Source: Plectonema cf. radiosum LEGE 06105 (GTDB taxonomy: Bacteria; Cyanobacteriota; Cyanobacteriia; Cyanobacteriales; Nostocaceae). Taken from it: a stretch of 35,619 nucleotides of DNA. Below, in pieces: positions 34,701 through 35,619 of the stretch. The translations under genes were made by a program, and so were the position numbers. The DNA lies in contig NZ_JADEWL010000068.1 of assembly GCF_015207665.1 (NCBI RefSeq), positions 1-35,619 on the forward strand, given 5' to 3'. The notes under the pieces were generated by a model, which saw nothing but the letters and a program-made list of their open reading frames with translations, was not told where the DNA came from and did no database searches. Numbering within the stretch: the stretch's first letter is position 1; each line of letters opens with the position of its first letter.

Positions 34701-35406
34701 TCCAAGTCAGTATTTCCCTCAATACAGCTTGGGGATAATCAATTTTATCAGCTAAACCTGGCTCTAATGGTTGGACTTCCTGCAAATTAAAGCCATTTAA
34801 TTCAATTGCACGTCCAATATTAAAGGGTGTGCGAGTTTTATCTGTAATTAAATCTGAAGGTGTCGCTACTCCCAAAAGAGCAAAAGTGAGACGTTTGTGT
34901 TCGTGACAAGAGCGGATAAGAGCAAAAAAGTCATCAGTATTAAATGGTAAGCTGATGGTGCTATCTATTTCATCGAAAAAAATCACTATCGGTTGCTCAA
35001 TTAAATCTATCAGCACCGATTGCAGCAACTCACCCAAACGTCCCACCGCAGAAAAATCTTGTCTTTGTGCTAACCAATGACGAACATTAATTTGTCCAGA
35101 TAATCGCAAACTGCGTACCAATCGCATAATTATATCTGCATACCACTGGTCAGCTGTAATGTTACGATTGCCAATTCCCGATAAATCCACCGTCGTGCAA
35201 ATAATACCATCTTCTTCTAGCCGTTTCGCCACCTGTACCCGCAAACTGGACTTTCCCATTTGCCGACAGTTGAGAACATAACAAAACTCACCCGCTTTTA
35301 AAGCATTGTAAAGTTCTTCGTCAGCACGACGGACTACATAACTTGGTGCATCAACAGGTAAACGACCACCAATATGATATTCGTATAATGAAGTCAGTTT
35401 TTGCAC
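31777..35406 (-). CDS. AAA/STAND-like ATPase with membrane helix and 14 WD40 repeats
   Basis: A 1209-residue signalling-type ATPase anchored in the membrane. The AAA_35-type ATPase begins at the start: [21 protein letters not shown]-loop [10 protein letters not shown] at 46-55, Walker [10 protein letters not shown] near 145, then [11 protein letters not shown] winged-helix-like region follows ([20 protein letters not shown]). A predicted membrane helix ([18 protein letters not shown]) lies near 480-500. Fourteen WD40 repeats from about 565 to 1180 would make two seven-bladed propellers; repeats 7 and 8 are split by a longer insertion ([20 protein letters not shown]). No effector is recognised. 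The ATPase is related to that of the 10140-11552 protein. It is transcribed alone; upstream lies the palindromic repeat. Confidence 0.88.
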   Translation of the reverse strand: MQKLTSLYEYHIGGRLPVDAPSYVVRRADEELYNALKAGEFCYVLNCRQMGKSSLRVQVAKRLEEDGIICTTVDLSGIGNRNITADQWYADIIMRLVRSLRLSGQINVRHWLAQRQDFSAVGRLGELLQSVLIDLIEQPIVIFFDEIDSTISLPFNTDDFFALIRSCHEHKRLTFALLGVATPSDLITDKTRTPFNIGRAIELNGFNLQEVQPLEPGLADKIDYPQAVLREILTWTGGQPFLTQKLCQLVAQHGKKGTGKQGNIQQIASPYLQKLMREIFTQPEEIAQQVAVIVRSHIIDNWAAQDEPPHLRTIRDRLLVSEQRASRLLGLYLQILQNGGVSVNDSPEQIELLLSGLVVKKQGNLQVYNRIYQEVFNLEWVEKQLKQLRPYADSLNQWVMSDYQDDTNLLRGQALLDVQIWAKGKTLSNLDYRFLAASEELDKREVQTALMASEQANQILISAEKQAQQTIRRGFWGFSVVSVVAVLLLGSSGILMWQTAQQKKQMTLGEIKTLSISSEVYFNSQQPFDALLSSLKAGIKLRQIGWQNADLLLRVQVEKALRQSLYWVREENRLLDHRDVVTRVKFHPQNQTLASGSWDKTVKIWQRDGKLLRTLRGHTDAVWSINYSPDGKLLASSSRDKTVKIWRVEDGKELFTLPHSDWVACVGFSPDGQTVASMEWNGTMRLWNLQGQQIKSFKTHNAPVVAINFSPKGDAIATASRDSTAKIWSRDGQKLATLGGHNDWVTYVNFSPDGKSLITTSRDKTAKIWSYDGVETRHIVSLQGHNDTIGSAVFSHDGETIATAGWDRTVRLWNRKGEQLQLLHGHKEAIWGVSFSTDDKTLASSSDDGSVRLWNLGESNFRGIEDLNQKSPLQKAWTKNLGETGSTSISFSPNSQIFGTTGSLDSATIWKFAGVKKGSIQAQAIASLKGHGDVLRSLHFSPNGKIAITASRDKTAKLWTLDGQKLATLRGHNADVRSAVFSSDGQTIATASWDNTAKLWNLAGEELVTLRGHTAALRSVSFSPNGQMIVTGSEDGTAKLWNRQGKELTTLKGHQAGILAVAFAPSKQIIATVSKDNTIKLWNFQGKLLKTIYCHEGAINSLIFNPDSNSFVTVSEDKTIKLWTLDGNVLQTFGGHDAGVKSVSFSPNGQLLASADSLGNVIFWHLDLDSNPDKLLMEGCDRLKDYLHNSGNVKEDERGLCDGIGKIYD

Positions 35407-35531
35407 GGGTGTACCTGCCTTACAATTGCCAATCAGTAGAGTTTGTATTATTTCTATATTTGTATAGCTTGCAAGTTGGATTGTCGATGTAGAAAAGTTA
35501 AGGAGTTGGAAAATTTATAGGGCTTTGGGTA

Positions 35532-35595
35532 AGAAGTCGGGTTTTTAGCAAGTTTATTTGATGTTACCGTAATTTATCTTAAAAACCCGACTTCT
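35532..35595. repeat. Palindromic repeat AGAAGTCGGGTTTTTA...
   Basis: Sixteen-base perfect inverted arms (35532-35547 and 35580-35595) with a 32-base centre. It is the same family and length as 10007-10071. It lies upstream of the WD40 gene on the minus strand, near the right edge of the window. Confidence 0.8.
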
Positions 35596-35619
35596 GATGA
35601 TTGCATCCCCCCATCTCCC

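Noticed and set aside
1-35619. tRNA or rRNA genes
   Set aside because: I looked for T-arm GGTTCGA-like segments paired with acceptor stems and found none; a covariance-model scan would settle it.

Overview
The window looks like chromosomal DNA from a filamentous cyanobacterium, most likely Nostocales. The evidence is the many GCGATCGC (HIP1) octamers inside and between genes, short tandem heptamer repeats between genes, cyanobacterial palindromic repeats, two very large ATPase-WD40 proteins, and several cyanobacterial families (NrtS-like, FAAL-led NRPS). No tRNA, rRNA, CRISPR array or complete transposase gene was recognised. All statements rest on reading the sequence; no database search was run.

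Layout. 1-2250: a tandem-repeat leader, 6-phosphogluconolactonase, and a zinc-ribbon/FHA protein with a terminator. 2400-7400: a stretch rich in damaged genes. It holds a secreted-protein gene cut by an in-frame stop, two head-to-head genes (outer-membrane beta-barrel and a small secreted protein) that both lack the start of a signal peptide, an intact ArsR regulator, a degenerate metallo-beta-lactamase-fold protein, a MITE-like element, a small GIRPIG-repeat protein, and an arsR 5' piece fused out of frame to a sulP 3' piece. 7690-11552: a receiver-like protein without its phospho-acceptor Asp, a Tat-exported beta-carbonic-anhydrase-like protein, a ParA/MinD-like ATPase and a vMAP-HTH plus AAA/STAND-type ATPase.

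11595-17697 (minus strand): remains of a lipopeptide locus. An FAAL-ACP-C-A synthetase is truncated at its 5' end and ends out of frame inside the A domain, followed by the last third of a thioesterase and an intact-looking MFS exporter. 17773-23179: an N-acetylmuramoyl-L-alanine amidase homologue with a missing zinc-ligand Glu, an FMN-barrel protein, and an NB-ARC protein with 14 WD40 repeats.

23299-27579 (minus strand): a secreted protein, then a thiol-redox cluster (peroxiredoxin, thioredoxin, CcdA-like membrane protein, Cys-rich thioredoxin lipoprotein), then a TetR regulator. The TetR gene is divergent from an MDR oxidoreductase, with two tandem palindromic operator candidates between them. 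29174-31602: a 17-codon leader ORF, ECF sigma, RskA-like anti-sigma, NrtS-like and cupin genes, probably one transcript. 31777-35406 (minus strand): an AAA/STAND-type ATPase with a membrane segment and 14 WD40 repeats. A palindromic repeat closes the window.

The strongest points for a second look are the cluster of independent gene breakages between 2.4 and 17.7 kb, the ParA-like/vMAP-ATPase pair, the GIRPIG-repeat protein, palindromic repeats sitting in frame inside coding sequence, and the Cys-repeat redox lipoprotein operon.
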